Shown here in pieces: positions 13,903-26,082 of a stretch of DNA of 64,000 nt (within the stretch, counting starts at the first letter, position 1; every line of letters begins with the position of its first letter). A model generated the notes under the pieces. It saw nothing but the letters and a program-made list of their open reading frames with translations, had not been told where the DNA came from and made no database searches. Origin of the DNA: Phytoseiulus persimilis (lineage: Eukaryota; Arthropoda; Arachnida; Mesostigmata; Phytoseiidae); NCBI GenBank assembly GCA_037576195.1, contig CM075104.1, forward strand, positions 16,260,211-16,324,210, given 5' to 3'. The translations under genes and the position numbers were made by a program.

Positions 13903-16900
13903 CCCTCATCTGAAAGGCGTGCAGCTCGTTGCATTCGAGCTTGGTTCTGGATCTATGGAACCCAAACGGGGGAGATGCCATCCATGGTAACCATGAAAGT
14001 TTGTCAAGAACATAGATCAATGGTCGCCGGGGGCTCGCTCTGTCCGGAACGGAGTTGAGCCTTGTAACCACTTATGTAACGTACCTCGACTGGATATTCA
14101 TTCGAGAGAACTCTCGAAGGAGGAGGATGGATCATGGGGATTCAGGGAGAAGCACTCGCCCAATCTATTCACAGTTGGCACACCAGCTGAGGATGAAGAT
14201 GTGGTTCCACTCGTTCCAGGCGACTAAAGTGAGGAGGAACATCGCTGTCGGCTCGGAGCAGAGCCTTCCTTGAGGGTAGGCGAACCGAGGCGGTCGCCAA
14301 GGGCGCCAGCTTCCAGCGTCTGGTCGAATGAAGCGCCGGCTTATGTCTGGGAGGGGGGGGGGGGGGCGAGGGCAGAAAACGATGGAATCATTCATAACCT
14401 GGACACTCGGGCACGGTTAGAAATTTCGAAGGCTTCGGGCCCGTGCACCCCCCAGGTGCGATCCTTCGGATACTTCCGTCTTCCGATCGAGCATTCGAAA
14501 AAGATGCTATCAAGGGCGTTGCTGCAACTCTGGGCTCCGATGGCAGTCTGGAGACTTGAGACCGCGAGCAACGTACCCCTTTGGGGCGAACGAAGGCAGT
14601 GCACTCTCACGCAAGTTGACTTTCTTGCATCTTTCCTTTTGTACTCGTTCACTTAGTCACCCACCCCTCACTCGCCCTCCCGCCCCACTGACTGCATGGA
14701 ACCTAGGCGAGCTAGACGGCTCGCTACGGAGAATGAAACGGACGGCTGCCAGGATGTGTCCCTCCGTGCCTTTCTTTGCCCGTTATATTTATGTAAATTC
14801 TTTCTTCTGAGGCCCATCTGAATTTCAATGAAGGACGTTCCTCCAGTGGGCTCCGACGCTGGCAGCAGCAGCGCCGCTCCCACGGCTGGCAGCAGCGAGA
14901 CTAGGACGACCGACACTATAGATAGCCCCGGATGCCATTTGGCCGAGAGTTTGTAACTTGAGCGTAAGAGAACCTCAGGGATACCAATTCAAATCTGCTT
15001 CGCTACTCTGCTCCTCCCTCTCGTTTGGTTCGACCGAGTTTGAAGCATGAACGCTCTGCAAAACTTAGACTCCAGAAATACTTTCTGATTCTTGGACGAT
15101 CGATCTGGGATACGGAGGAGATTAGGCGTAGGAGGACGGAGACCTCCGCGCAATCCATGGGCAAAGCTCGAATGTTCTGGCATTGAGCATCCTCACCATC
15201 GCTCAATCCACACAAGTCGCTGTATCGATGGATAATCATTTCCTTGGTTTCGTCTCTGTAGTGGTCAGATGCTAAGCCGCAATCCACTCAGCCAAGTTTC
15301 CATCGGACATGGGATCGCTACCCAGGAATGTCGCTTGAGGCCCCGAGCTATATCCGAGGATCGTGAAATATCCGGGAGCGGGTTGAGTTCGGCGGAGTCG
15401 ACCCGCGATGTCGACAAGTTGACGGGATGGAGAGAAGTCATCTCAAGCTCCTCTGGCTGGGACGGCGCCGATGTTCGGACGGATTCGAATACATTTAAGG
15501 ACTTCCTTGAGCTCTCCAGTGTAGAGCATTTAACTCCCCCTGAACTACGAGGCGTTTGTTCCACTACACACGTAAATATCGATACATTCGTGCGGAGACG
15601 AATTCGAGAACGGGCATCGTACAGAATCAAAAACGCGGAGCGACACAGAGAACATCCCATTCGCGAACGGTGTTTCCTCGGGAGAGCACCCCAAAGGAAG
15701 GAGTTTCATTGAGACGAGTCTCTTGCCGCTCGAACGTGCTTTGTAAGAACATCCTTCTCGAGGGCGAAACGGAAGTCGGCCAAGTTCGGTTGAACGTGTA
15801 CAATCTGCTCCCGGTTCGGTCCGGTCGCCTGGTCGGGTGTGCGGCTCCCGAGCCATTGAGGACGAAGGGTCTCTTCTTATATTTTCGAGGATGCACGTGA
15901 CAACCCGGTTCCACCCAATTGATTTTAATATTCAACCCCGCCGAACCGTTGTTGGCCGGTCTGCCCTCCCTGGTCGCCCAGCTTGTGTCTATCTCTTCTT
16001 GGCAACCACCCCGCCCCCTCGCTCTATCGGTCCCTCTGCAGTCTCTCCATGAACGACAGACGATAAGCTAATGGTAGCTGACGGAAGATAACACGCACCG
16101 GAGAGCCCAGCGTTCTCGTTCCACGCGGCAGAGCAACTCACGGTGGCGTTTTTCACGACACGCCCTCGCTAAACGTTGACAGTCCGTTTCATAGCTCCCC
16201 AATCTTCGCAATAGGGTTTATCTCATTCATTGCGATTGCAGAATTTGCGAGTATACGATGCGACCTGATAATTGTTCGGGAGAATCAGGTCACGGTGAGC
16301 GCTCACCATGTACTCCATCCGCCACGCAGAGCGACGATAAACGGATACTCAAATTCGGTGAGATCGAGGAGAGCTTCTTCGCATTCGTCCTCGATTGGAA
16401 CACTTAACCGTTTGGAGGGTGTTTTGTCCGAATGAGGAGTTCAAAGTAGGCAAGGTCGACCGAAGGGCGTCATCTCAAGTTTCTTGCGCTGTTACTACCG
16501 CCGCCTCTGCTCCGATATATTGCCGTTCGGAACCGATGTCCAGTTTACGCTGGAACGGCAACCCTGTCACCACCTGCGGAATGAGAGAAGACGTGTGATG
16601 GAGAGCAACGCATGTCGTCCCTGACGAAAGGGTTGCTGTCGTGCTTTGTGGCGGAATCCTCACAACGTCCGTTCCTTTCCGCCAGGGAAAAAGGAAGAAA
16701 GAGCGAAAGGAGGATATCTCAATCCTCCTTCCGCCTAGCTCGAACAGGCTTCTGGCCGACCGAGAAACTCAGGATGACGGCAGGAAAGTAGTCGACGAGC
16801 TCTGATCCATCCGCCTCCAAGGGAAGACGAAGCGACCTTATCTGCAGCTGCCGCCCTCAGCAGGACAGGGTTGCGAGCCGAGAAACAGAGCTGCGGGACG

Positions 16901-19230
16901 GGCAAACCGAGCGGGGATTGATTCCGCTGCTCGAAGAATTCTACACTGGATTTGGACATGGCGACCAGACAAGAACAAACGTGCGGCTTCGAGAAACGCC
17001 GCTCGAGAAGACAGTAAACGAGGTAGCTTCGGTGAGGGGAGCCCCGCAGTCAAAAGTCGTCACTCGAGGGCTCGCCTAATCCCGCCGCTTTTGGCATGCC
17101 GTGAAGTTCGCGAAACAACATTCTGACCCGCGCTGTACAAGGCAGCGCAGAGCGCGAAAACTCGCCGGAGTATCGGCACTACGTGGGATGAATCGGTCGA
17201 GGTGACAGTGAATTATCGTCGTGGAAATGCCGCCTTTTGGAGAATGCGAGCGCACGTAGGGTCGGGAGGCACACAGGAGAAAGGACGCTCATTCTCCTAG
17301 CCGTCTCAGCCGAGGAACGAGGAGCCTGACAACCCCCTGCGTTTACTCGAACATTATCAGATGAAATATTACCCGCTTCAATGCCTTTGCTCTTCTGCCT
17401 AGTTTCGTCCTTACTGCTCGATCAGCTCCCGAGTTCCGTGAACTTGAGGCTCGTTGGTTTGAACAGGTGTGGGTTGTAGGAGCAACAACGTCCGATCGTT
17501 CACCCTTCACAGAATCCACCGTGATCAAGCGTGACTCTTCCACGCGCGAATATGGAAAGTCACGGACAAAGGGATCGGACCGAGAGCTCGGAGCCGGCAG
17601 GTATCGAGCCTACCGCATACATTCTAACGTCTTCGTAGAGACTTTCGCACCACAAGCCAGGGGGGCTCCTCCATGAGGATTTGATAGATTCTTGCAAGAT
17701 ATACTCGGAATTCGTGAGATCGTTCCGTTATTTACAGCTGAATACCGGTTTCACGAAGTTTGCGTCGTTCTTGAACCCACCATCCTCCGGCAGATTCCGC
17801 GGCTGAAAGTTTTTTTTCTTGTGGGGGTTCCGGTGAATGCCTGGTGCACATGCACGATGCTCCCCCGAGCTCCACGAGCTTTGTCTTTGGCCGCCATAAC
17901 TTCGGTAACCAAATAAGAAGAGGACCGAAAACACCTCACCCACCAGATCTTACCGGTTTATCATTCCTCCCGCGGCAGCTTCCAGATCCGTGGAAGACCT
18001 TCCTCGAGATGACCCCGATTATCGCAGTATCGAATCACGCTTCCCGCGGGGGCTCAATCTGAAATAGACACTATAAAACATATTTCATTGCTATGTTACG
18101 GGAGCCACTCGAACTCCTATCCCTGGAGAATCTTGCCCCCTCCAGCCATAGAATCCGATGGATTCATGGAACAGTCGAGATTGTTCCCAGTTCGGGAGGG
18201 CTGGAGTTGGAGTCGAGATTCCCATTTTGACGTGGTCATGTTTTACCATCTCTCCTCCCGCTGCTTATTTTCAAGAAACTTGCTCCGGAGCGGTAAAATG
18301 AGAAGGGCGTCGGCCCGCGTCGCTCTGCTCGCTTGCCAAGATCTCGGCTTTCTCGAGATCGAGTTTCGGTCCCGCTTCTTTTCCGTCGCTTCTCTCTGAT
18401 CTTCAGTTTCATCTATTCCGTTCTGTCCCCTCGAGCGGGTGCCTCACGGTCAATAAGCTTTCGGGCGACCCGCTGGACAGGCGTTGGGTCGCAGTCGCTC
18501 CGCTGCATGGAACACGAGTTCTTGCCTCGATCGGCGACGTAGGCCCCTTTTCCGGCGCGAAGCCGTCCGATGTCTGGCTAGAGGCCTGTAACGTAAATGG
18601 ACGCGCTGAGATGAGCGGAAGATTCACGGGAAAGTATATATGGTACCTATACTACTAGTGAGCCGAACGACCCGCCAAGGCACTGCGGGAGGTTGGCTGC
18701 TTCGCCCAGCCAAATCCTTTCCTTACTCGCTTGCTTCCTTTTTAGGATATAGAACGTGCATGTGACGCCTCAGTTGACTAAGCCGATTCGCTTTTTGGAC
18801 TTGTTGCTACTAGGCTGCTATTCCTAGAGCTCCCGAGATGGTGAAGGAGGAAGGCTGCGTCGCAGGCTTCGGATCCAATGAAACGAGCAAGTCCGTTGTC
18901 GCCGTCGCAAAAGCTCTGAGGAGCAGTCAGAGAGATGATCCTTTCCTCTTCTTATCCTTCCCAAAGCTCTGCACCCGACTCAAACCGCAAATAAAACCCT
19001 CGTGGGATGTCTCTTGATAGTTTCCCGTTCTCCTTGAAAACCAAGACTCGCTAAGAAGTATCAAGCAGTCGCTGGTATCTCGCGGCTTCTTCTTCGTATC
19101 GAAGACATGGGAATAGAGTCCGTTGAAGCGTGCTGAAGCCGGATAACAACGAAATTCCGGAGTGACTACGGTCGTGACTGTTTCAAATCAGGCCTAGTTG
19201 CCTCCGCCGACTAGTCAGTCGAGCCATCGG
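13903..19230. other. Intergenic DNA upstream of the membrane-protein gene
   Basis: Apart from a poly-G run at 14.35 kb, I recognise nothing. No TATA box or initiator at a convincing distance marks a promoter for the gene starting at 19,231. Confidence 0.55.
14353..14366. repeat. Poly-G run (14 G)
   Basis: Uninterrupted run of 14 G residues in otherwise unremarkable intergenic sequence. Confidence 0.95.
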
Positions 19231-20172
19231 ATGCCGCAAAAGAAATCACCATTCGATGTTATCCTCAAGCACATTCAAGCCACAAAAAGTCGGAAAAGCG
19301 GCCGATTTCGCTCCAACCTCTTGCTGCTCATCCACGCTGGGATCCCGTTTTGCTCAATTTTCCTGCTTGAAGGCTCGCACCAGGAGTACATCGACAAGTC
19401 AAAGGTCCTCTGGTGGCTTTGGTTGCTGCTCTTGGGAATTCTCCAGGGCGGACCCCTGCGTAAAGGTCTCCCGATTCATCTCTTCTTGATTTATCCACAC
19501 ATCGTTCGAGTGTCGATTGGTTCGCAAGTGTGTGCGTCGTTATCGTTCCAAATCCCTCCTTACCCGAGCGTGATAAAATGCCCAGAAATAACTGAAACGG
19601 AACGGCCGAAGGTTTCGGAGATTCTCATGCATTTGTTCCCTGAGCTCTTTTTTTGGAGCATCGGGACCTTGATAATGAACTTCATTCTTTTCAAACTCTA
19701 TAGAAAGGTTCCAGATAAAGATGTTCCTTCGAATGAGGAGCACATTCGAGTCTTGACTCGGAACCGGCCCTACTATCAGAAAATCGAAGCCTTGGCAAAG
19801 ACGTATAAGCAGTATTTCACCTTGTCCCCGTATAACCTCGTGCTGCAGGACGCGGATATCACTGCGGCCCTCGCCGGTCTTCATCGTTCCCCTACGAAAA
19901 AATTCCTCAAAGATTCAATGGTGTATCCGATCTTGGCGATGAACCTTGTGCTCATGCCTGGATTGATTTCCTTGGTCTGCATTGCCTTTCATAGAGTGGT
20001 CAACCCTGGTCCAGCGTTCCAAAGTCTGCTCTCGATCGATGCGTCCGACGCTAGGTACACCCCGGATGAAACTCTCGCGATCAAGGCTCTGAAAGTCATG
20101 AGGGACATTTTGTACTACGCGCTGGCCAGCTTGTGGTTGTGGATATTCGTGAAAAATAATATCGTTGAATAG
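19231..20172 (+). CDS. Intronless multi-pass membrane protein of unknown family, 313 residues
   Basis: This is the only uninterrupted reading frame in the window far longer than chance would give. I start it at the ATG at 19,231; the frame is open for 11 codons upstream but contains no earlier ATG. The N-terminus (residues 1-28) is basic and hydrophilic, with no obvious signal peptide. Hydrophobic stretches follow at about 30-46, 59-74, 80-100, 136-154, 230-253 and 294-308, so five or six membrane passes are likely. Between passes four and five lies a hydrophilic loop of about 75 residues rich in Lys, Arg and Tyr. The last membrane segment is only a few residues from the end (ending FVKNNIVE). 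I do not recognise a family motif or catalytic residues and assign no function. No intron signals are needed, which is notable beside the intron-rich receptor gene at 28-30 kb. No AATAAA-type polyadenylation signal is evident just downstream; an inverted repeat starts about 50 bp after the stop. Confidence 0.82.
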   Translation: MPQKKSPFDVILKHIQATKSRKSGRFRSNLLLLIHAGIPFCSIFLLEGSHQEYIDKSKVLWWLWLLLLGILQGGPLRKGLPIHLFLIYPHIVRVSIGSQVCASLSFQIPPYPSVIKCPEITETERPKVSEILMHLFPELFFWSIGTLIMNFILFKLYRKVPDKDVPSNEEHIRVLTRNRPYYQKIEALAKTYKQYFTLSPYNLVLQDADITAALAGLHRSPTKKFLKDSMVYPILAMNLVLMPGLISLVCIAFHRVVNPGPAFQSLLSIDASDARYTPDETLAIKALKVMRDILYYALASLWLWIFVKNNIVE

Positions 20173-20223
20173 CCTGGAGAGGAATAACTCGAAATCGTTA
20201 CTGTTCGAGCAGGGAAACCACGG

Positions 20224-20597
20224 GGTGATAGCTGCAGGCTGAGCCACGATCCTGGTTGCCCTCCTTCTGAACATAACTCAGCCGCTGGTGAATATTTTCC
20301 GGATCTAACCGCTGGCCCTTCGAAACGCTGTCCGGTCCCGTTTTGTCAAGTTCGGTGAAAAATCGACGATAATCGAGCCTATTGGGGCTTGGGGTCGAAA
20401 GAAGAGTGGAAAGTCGAATTCGACATGCTCTCAAATCACCGATCCTACACCGGAAACGGAACAGTAGAGAGTATTTTGGAGAGTTATCGAGCAAAGGAAA
20501 AAACAGAGACGAGAAGTACTCACTCGCGGCTGGGCTATGGCCAACCAGAGAGGGGCAACCATGATCGTGGCTCAGCTCACAGCCATCACACTGTATG
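20224..20597. repeat. Imperfect inverted repeat just downstream of the membrane-protein gene
   Basis: Arms of about 75 bp (20,224-20,298 and about 20,512-20,597) share GCTGAGCCACGATC followed by GGTTGCCC and an interrupted CAGCCGC block, in opposite orientation. The spacer is about 210 bp. It could be a small MITE, or a structure in the 3' untranslated region of the gene ending at 20,172. Long frames on the minus strand here span both arms and are not convincing genes. Confidence 0.6.
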
Positions 20598-20838
20598 ATG
20601 CAACGATAATTTTCACCGTAGAGGCGAGGTGAGGGGCTAACTTTGACTGCCTCCAAGTTGAGAACCTTTCCTGATACAGAACTTGGAGTTCTTGAACCTT
20701 TTGAGCCATTGACTCCCCATCGGAAAATTTTCATGGTCATGCATCCCCAGATAATGGATGCGTCGCACGACTTCCTTAAGCTATAGTCTTACTGGTATAG
20801 GTTCCGAACCGAGCCCACCGCGCAAGCCTTGGCGTGCG

Positions 20839-21033
20839 GCGTATGAGGGACTACTCTTTCAACCATTAATACACCACGAATTCACAGTCAGCGATGGAAT
20901 TTTCGAGATCTGGCATTTTTACGTGGTAGGCGGAACGTTGCTCCATCGTGCAGAATTATTCGGACTCCCATGCGTGCGCTCTACCAAAAGTTCCAGTGAT
21001 AGTTTCAGTCGAAAAAGTGGTCCCTCATACGCC
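20839..21033. repeat. Short inverted repeat, possible MITE remnant
   Basis: GCGTATGAGGGACTACTCTT at 20,839 is mirrored by AAGTGGTCCCTCATACGC ending at 21,032, with a spacer of about 145 bp. The arms are only about 25 bp and match imperfectly. No coding content is evident. Confidence 0.45.
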
Positions 21034-22061
21034 ATGGTTCCTATTCTGCGGATAACCTGTTCGGGGGAGCATTTGTGACAGAAGTGAACCGAAATTCCTG
21101 ATGGACCGCGCAGAGGCCTAAATGAGATGCTCATTGTCGGGTAAGGTAAACTCGTCTAGCTTCCCTTTTAGTATTTCTGAGCACCTGGCTTCTGCTCTGG
21201 GATGTACTTTGTGGCGCTCGAGAGATGAATGTGTTTCATAGGTCTAGTCCAATCATTGGTGAGGGTACTATCGATCCCCCGATAAGGACCCAAACTTCCC
21301 AGCAACTCCCTGGGACCACTGTTAAGGATGGGACTCATCTTATCGAGGCATCATCATCACTCTCGCAAGAATCTTGAAGAGGAAGAAGACGACGCAGGGG
21401 CAAGGAACCAACAGCCCGAAAATTCGACCCCGGAATGAATCAGCTCGAGGCGGATGAGCGCGAAAATCTCTCCGCAGCGGAGCTGACGAGACTCACATAG
21501 CGGGATTGAAGTTCTGTTTCTTTGCGTCGAGTCCCTGGTGAGACTCAGAGAAACGGCTGATGATCTCCGAATTATCCATATCTCCCGACTGGAATCGTAT
21601 AATGACCGGGCTAGATTCGCCAGCATAATCAGGTCTCAAATTCCAAGAGATCCCTGACAAGAATATCCTGAGAAATCTCGCATCGAAACCGGAGCAGCTA
21701 CCTGGAGCAGCCGTACCTCCGTTAAGTTCAAGCAACGAAGCATTTGAGAAATCGGACCGTGAGGACGTGATGAGCACCTGAGCGTGGCCGAGTACCTAGG
21801 CACACTAAGCAGAACAAAGCTCAAGCTATTGGGTGGACGCAGAAGTTCTGGGTCCCTTTTTTCGATGGCTGATAACTCCGGTCCCAGGGGGCTCAGAAAT
21901 ATGATACAATGGTACGGAGTGCGCGCGATTCAGTCAGCTTTCAGATGCAGTCAAGCGCCGCATTGTTCAGAAAGCATCGCGTTCACACGAGCGATTCTAC
22001 TAAAAGGGTAGGAATTCGGAAAATCGCGATTCCACGGTTCCGGTGAAACTAAGATTATACT

Positions 22062-22082
22062 CCCCCCCCCCCCCCCCCCCCC
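22062..22082. repeat. Poly-C run (21 C)
   Basis: An uninterrupted run of 21 C residues lies at the inner edge of the left arm of the inverted-repeat element. The related copy at 53.2 kb has only about five Cs at the equivalent place, so the run expanded after insertion. It is prone to length error in assembly. Confidence 0.95.
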
Positions 22083-22267
22083 TTCTCGTTGTCTCTCCGG
22101 AATGATCGAACTGGTCGAGCAATGAGTGGTTAGAAGAATATGGAGATGTCGGCCACTGAAGATTTGACTTTTGGTGATTTTCTGGTGTTTTTTTGCCCAC
22201 GAACCTGACGGTCTCATGAATGGGATAGGCTGGATTTTCCCTGGAGACGCTCGGAAGCCTCTCGGAA

Positions 22268-22585
22268 TTGTTACTCAAACACGTTTCATCGTTGTTGGCC
22301 TTCCACAAAACTGATTTCGTGTGCTCCGTCGACGGGAAAGTGATTCCTCTCCAGTTCCCATCTTCGCTTCTGGTAGTCCAAACCATTGAGGACATGAAAT
22401 ATTGTGGTAAAGCCATCAAGTTCTCCCTGCCGTACCAATCGAACTCATCGTCCCAGAGGGAGGATATGACTAACATTCCATGCTCAAGTGACATTTCCGT
22501 GAGGCAGCTGAGCGTTCCTAGGAAATTCCAGCTTTTCTCATTTCAATTGGCAGAAGATATCACCAAGAAATCACAAAAGAATTGA
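22268..22585 (+). other. Short open reading frame in the repeat core, conserved in the second copy
   Basis: The frame reads about 105 residues from a non-ATG codon. Its middle (pattern DFVCSxDGxVI, then LVVxTxEDxxYC and KAxKFSLP) is repeated at 53,345-53,531. Many differences between the two copies fall at third codon positions, which hints that an ancestral version was translated. The second copy stops earlier. I do not recognise the peptide. It may be a relic of a mobile-element protein. Confidence 0.35.
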
Positions 22586-22916
22586 ATCTTCCGGGGCCGA
22601 TACTTCCGCTTTGCCGCGGCCAAAATGCTAAATTTTCTTCTTCGAGACCGCTCATTTTTCGACGAACTTTCTGATTCTGGAGAGAAAACAGGGCGTCATA
22701 ATCTTAGTTTCGCCGGAACCGTAAAATCACGATTTCTCGACCCTTTCAGTGACTGCGAGCACGTTGCTTTTTGAATGACGTCGCGCTTGACTGCATCTGG
22801 AAGCTGGCTGAATTCCGTGCATTTCGCATTCTCCATAATCTTTCTGCGCTTCCAGGGAGCGGAGTAATAAGGGATTGGAATTAGGGGTCGAGAACTTTTG
22901 CATGCACCCAATGCTT

Positions 22917-24360
22917 CCCGCCAAGGCAGGCTATTGGGTGGTGAGGTTCCCGCGCTCATCCATTTTGGGTTCAATATATTCGAGTTCATTTTCTCCGAGC
23001 TCAATGTTCTCTGGGTCATCCGTTTCGAGCCCTAATTTTCGAACCGTATGATATACACCGCCGCCCTCTTCATATAGAGCGACCTAGAAGTGGTTGAGTT
23101 TCACTGTCTCTGTGTTTCGACACTACTGCTTCAATCTATCAGCGCAAGCTGACTCCAATCCCTTTCCGAAAAATTTCCTCGTCTCGGTAAGAGAATCGCT
23201 CCAGACCGATTGTCGTTCATAAAACAAGAATCTACGAAATATTGTGTTGCGGAGATCTCCTATTCGTTGTCGCATAATGAGGCTTACTGATACTGGCTCG
23301 TATGCAGGTTTCTGGCATCAAATCAGTCCCAAAGATATGTTGTTTTGTTGCCCGGGTATCGAGAGCCAACCGCGGCTACCGACCGTCGCCCGGACTCATC
23401 TTGCCCGCACTACTCATCGATTGAGCTTGAACTTTACGCGGTACGCCCAAATAGTCTCCAACGCAGAACCTGGGTTCCGACTTGACTCTGAAAGCGCCTC
23501 GGTGGTGCCTAAAACGCCTGAACTTCACCTAAACCAAACCCGGAATGGCTAGATTACCCGTTGTCTGATTATTCTGTCACCTCACTGATCCATGTGCCTC
23601 TGAATACTCAAGGATGCTCTAATTGAGAGCCACCGAACTTCGCTCAGAATTTATCGGCCGTACTTGATGGAGGGTCAGGCTGAGCTTCATTCATAGCTAC
23701 GGTATCGGAATCGATACATCGATTGCCCCCTATTCAGAACGTGTCAAGCCCATATCTACAAAGTCATTTTGGTCTCTGTATCTGAACTTCAAGACTCTTC
23801 TCAACCAACAGCAATTTTCGTGATAGACGTTGAAGCCCGGGAATGAGTCACCGAGGCTTCAGCCAAAGTGGCGAACTTTCGCTCGGAATACTCGAATTTT
23901 GCCTCATTTTGATCGCCGAGCCTCGGCCTCTCAGGGTTCCGCCTGAGACGCCTAGATTCCACCTCAATTTCTCCTCGGCTTGAGCGCCTAAAACGCCTCG
24001 TTTTCGGCACCTAAACTTCCAAGCTCCATCCATTAATCATCATCCATCGACTCATGGATCTGAGTGAAGACATAAATTTGGATTGATGAATTATGCATGA
24101 TTGCCACGAGTACTGAGAAACTGAGCCATCAGACACTGATTTATACATCTCTCTCTATGGATATACGGGAGGTACAAAGATATGGATCCCTGAACCCTGA
24201 ACCTCATACCCCTAATGATGAGCTCTCTCGAGATCTGTTGTCAAGCATTTCTGCAGTTTTCACTCCACAGCATCACGGCTGTATTGGGTTCGGCGTTTGT
24301 CTCCTTTCGACCGCCAGCGGTTAGACGTGACCGTTTCACACTCGCTTCCTCCTCTACCAC
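22917..24360. other. Intergenic DNA with a few short repeated phrases
   Basis: The phrase GCCTAAAACGCCT occurs at about 23,508 and again at about 23,985, each followed by a CACCTAAAC-like motif, suggesting a small degenerate repeat. No gene is recognised. Confidence 0.5.
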
Positions 24361-25345
24361 GCTCGAGCCCGATTGCCGCGAGTCCGACATATCGCGAGCT
24401 CGACATCGCGAGCCCGAATGAGACTCCGCCCAGCCGACAGCGCGCAGGCTCATTGAAGCTACTGTTCGGGGCCATGTTGCTCACACTCTGAGTTGGGCGA
24501 ATACATCATCTTGGCCTCGTTCAGAGCATGAGTCGCTATCCTTCTCTCTGAACGGAGAAGCGTTCGGAGAGTATCCCTATGACATCGCCCTCCTGAGAGA
24601 ATGTAACCGAACTCGAGCCATCATACCTGGAGAGCGCATCGGAGGAGTGACGGATTGTACCGGTGGCTTCGATAGCCACCATGCATGAAGAATAAGTGAT
24701 TGTCTCCATGAAAACCGATAAGATTGGCACTAGTGTTGCCAGATTGGAGAACAATTTTGACCCGTGTACGGTTCGAGGAAACCGAGCAGACGTCTTCTTT
24801 TTCGCTCTCAGGACTCAGTCATCGATCGAGTCACCTGAGAGAGTCCCGCAGAGCGAGAGGAAATGGGTGATTCACAATCTAACTAGGCGACGTGCCAGGG
24901 TCATGAGCGGTGCTCATGTCTTCGTGCCACCTCCGAGACTGCGGAACTCTCGAAGATGTGTTCTGCTGCCGACGAAGTCCTCAAGAAACTGATGACACAT
25001 CCGACAACTTCAGAGATCGCGCGAGGTCGAAAGAGCTCGACTTGAAGAATTATTATTTCGATTATTCACTCTATGGAAGTTGGCTCAACTGTAGAGCTCC
25101 AACGCGTTCATCAACGTGGTCCAAGCAGTTGGGTTATTGTCATGCGAATGACTCTTCAGCTTCGTTCGCAACTGCGATCGAGAAATCTTGGGTGGGGCAT
25201 TCGGCCCCCTTCAACGGCTTCCCGCGCACTCGGCCGGGCGGAGCCTCGTTCTGTCTCGTGGCAATCGGGCTGACGGAATCGGGCTCGCGGCACTCTGGCT
25301 CGCTGTCTTCGGGCTAGCGGCACTCTGGCTCGCGGCAATCAGGCT
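24361..25345. repeat. Inverted pair of GC-rich repeat blocks
   Basis: The reverse complement of about 24,361-24,448 matches about 25,221-25,345. The best part is a block around GGGCGGAG(T/C)CTC(A/G)TTC plus several copies of GGGCTCGCG-type units. The roughly 780 bp between them shows no recognisable gene. It may be a decayed terminal-inverted-repeat element or two insertions of a minisatellite. Confidence 0.5.
25268..25345. repeat. 15-bp minisatellite
   Basis: Four or five consecutive units of the form GGCTCGCGGCACTCT, with substitutions, run head to tail. In the plus frame they encode a five-residue hydrophobic repeat (GLAAL/WLAVF), but no gene context supports translation. Confidence 0.8.
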
Positions 25346-26082
25346 GCAGGGGGGTGACCCGTTGAACGACGTCGTGGCGAGATGCTGCCGCCGTCGGGTC
25401 GGCTACTCCTGTCAGTTGGCAGATATCGCTCGTTCTGCTGTTCTCCCCTGCTGTCTTAGAAGCACGCGTTCGATCAACCCTCAAGCTCTTCTCTCATCGA
25501 GAGTCGCGGTTAGCTTCTGGCATCAGTTGCCGATTACTGCCTCGTTCGCCCGAACTTGGAATGCCCATTTTTTCTAATTTTCTCGTCCATTATTTGCCTA
25601 TCCCGTTCCCTGTTCCAGTCAGGCGCAGCTTCACGAACTAAGCCGTTATCAAAAATCAATTCTCGAGAATCCGAATTGCAGAGAGAAGGCACTTGAGGCA
25701 CAGCGATTCGAACCGGCCGTCGTTTGCAACCGTTGTAGAGGCTGTTGCACCTCAAGCGCTGCGTGAATTGTCCCACAAGAATATCATCAGCGCCTCCAGA
25801 AAGCTTCTGCGGAACAGCCCCAAACCGGCTCACTGATTTAGACCATGGGCGCCTCTAGTGATTGCACAATACGGAAGATCTGTTGATTGAACACATCTGT
25901 TGTTCGAGCTCGTTCATCTCGGTGGTCTTGTCAAGAGAAGCTCAAATGGGAACAGGAATCGGGCGCGATAATGCCGTGAATGTCGTAATTTGAAAGCGTG
26001 GAGAATCTCCGTGCTCATCATCCGGCTAAGTTCGAGGTTGGAGCCTGCATTAGCTGGCTGGATCACCCGCCGAACATCAGTC

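Larger units (their letters stand above)
21822..22916. mobile_element. Inverted-repeat element, intact copy of a family also present at 51.9-53.8 kb
   Basis: About 235 bp at the left end (21,822-22,060) matches the reverse complement of the right end (about 22,693-22,916). The best-conserved block lies next to the core: ATCGCGATTCCACGGTTCCG on the left, mirrored on the right. The core (about 22,230-22,690) is directly related to 53,300-53,760, so this is a dispersed family. The minus strand of the right arm has an open frame containing KRRKIMENAKC...SQLPDAVKRDVI, and the same peptide pattern is read from 51,990 onward (+), suggesting the arms derive from a coding sequence, perhaps a retroelement. 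No transposase or complete polymerase domain is visible. Confidence 0.75.

Noticed and set aside
17593-17667. tRNA-like fold on the minus strand (possible acceptor GGAGCC/GGCTCC and a T-arm-like stem)
   Set aside because: The T-loop reads CTCGATA rather than TTCGANT, there is no proper A box or D-arm, and the anticodon loop has the wrong size.
20198-20740. 180-codon minus-strand frame as a gene
   Set aside because: It spans both arms of an inverted repeat and shows no domain; composition is not convincing.
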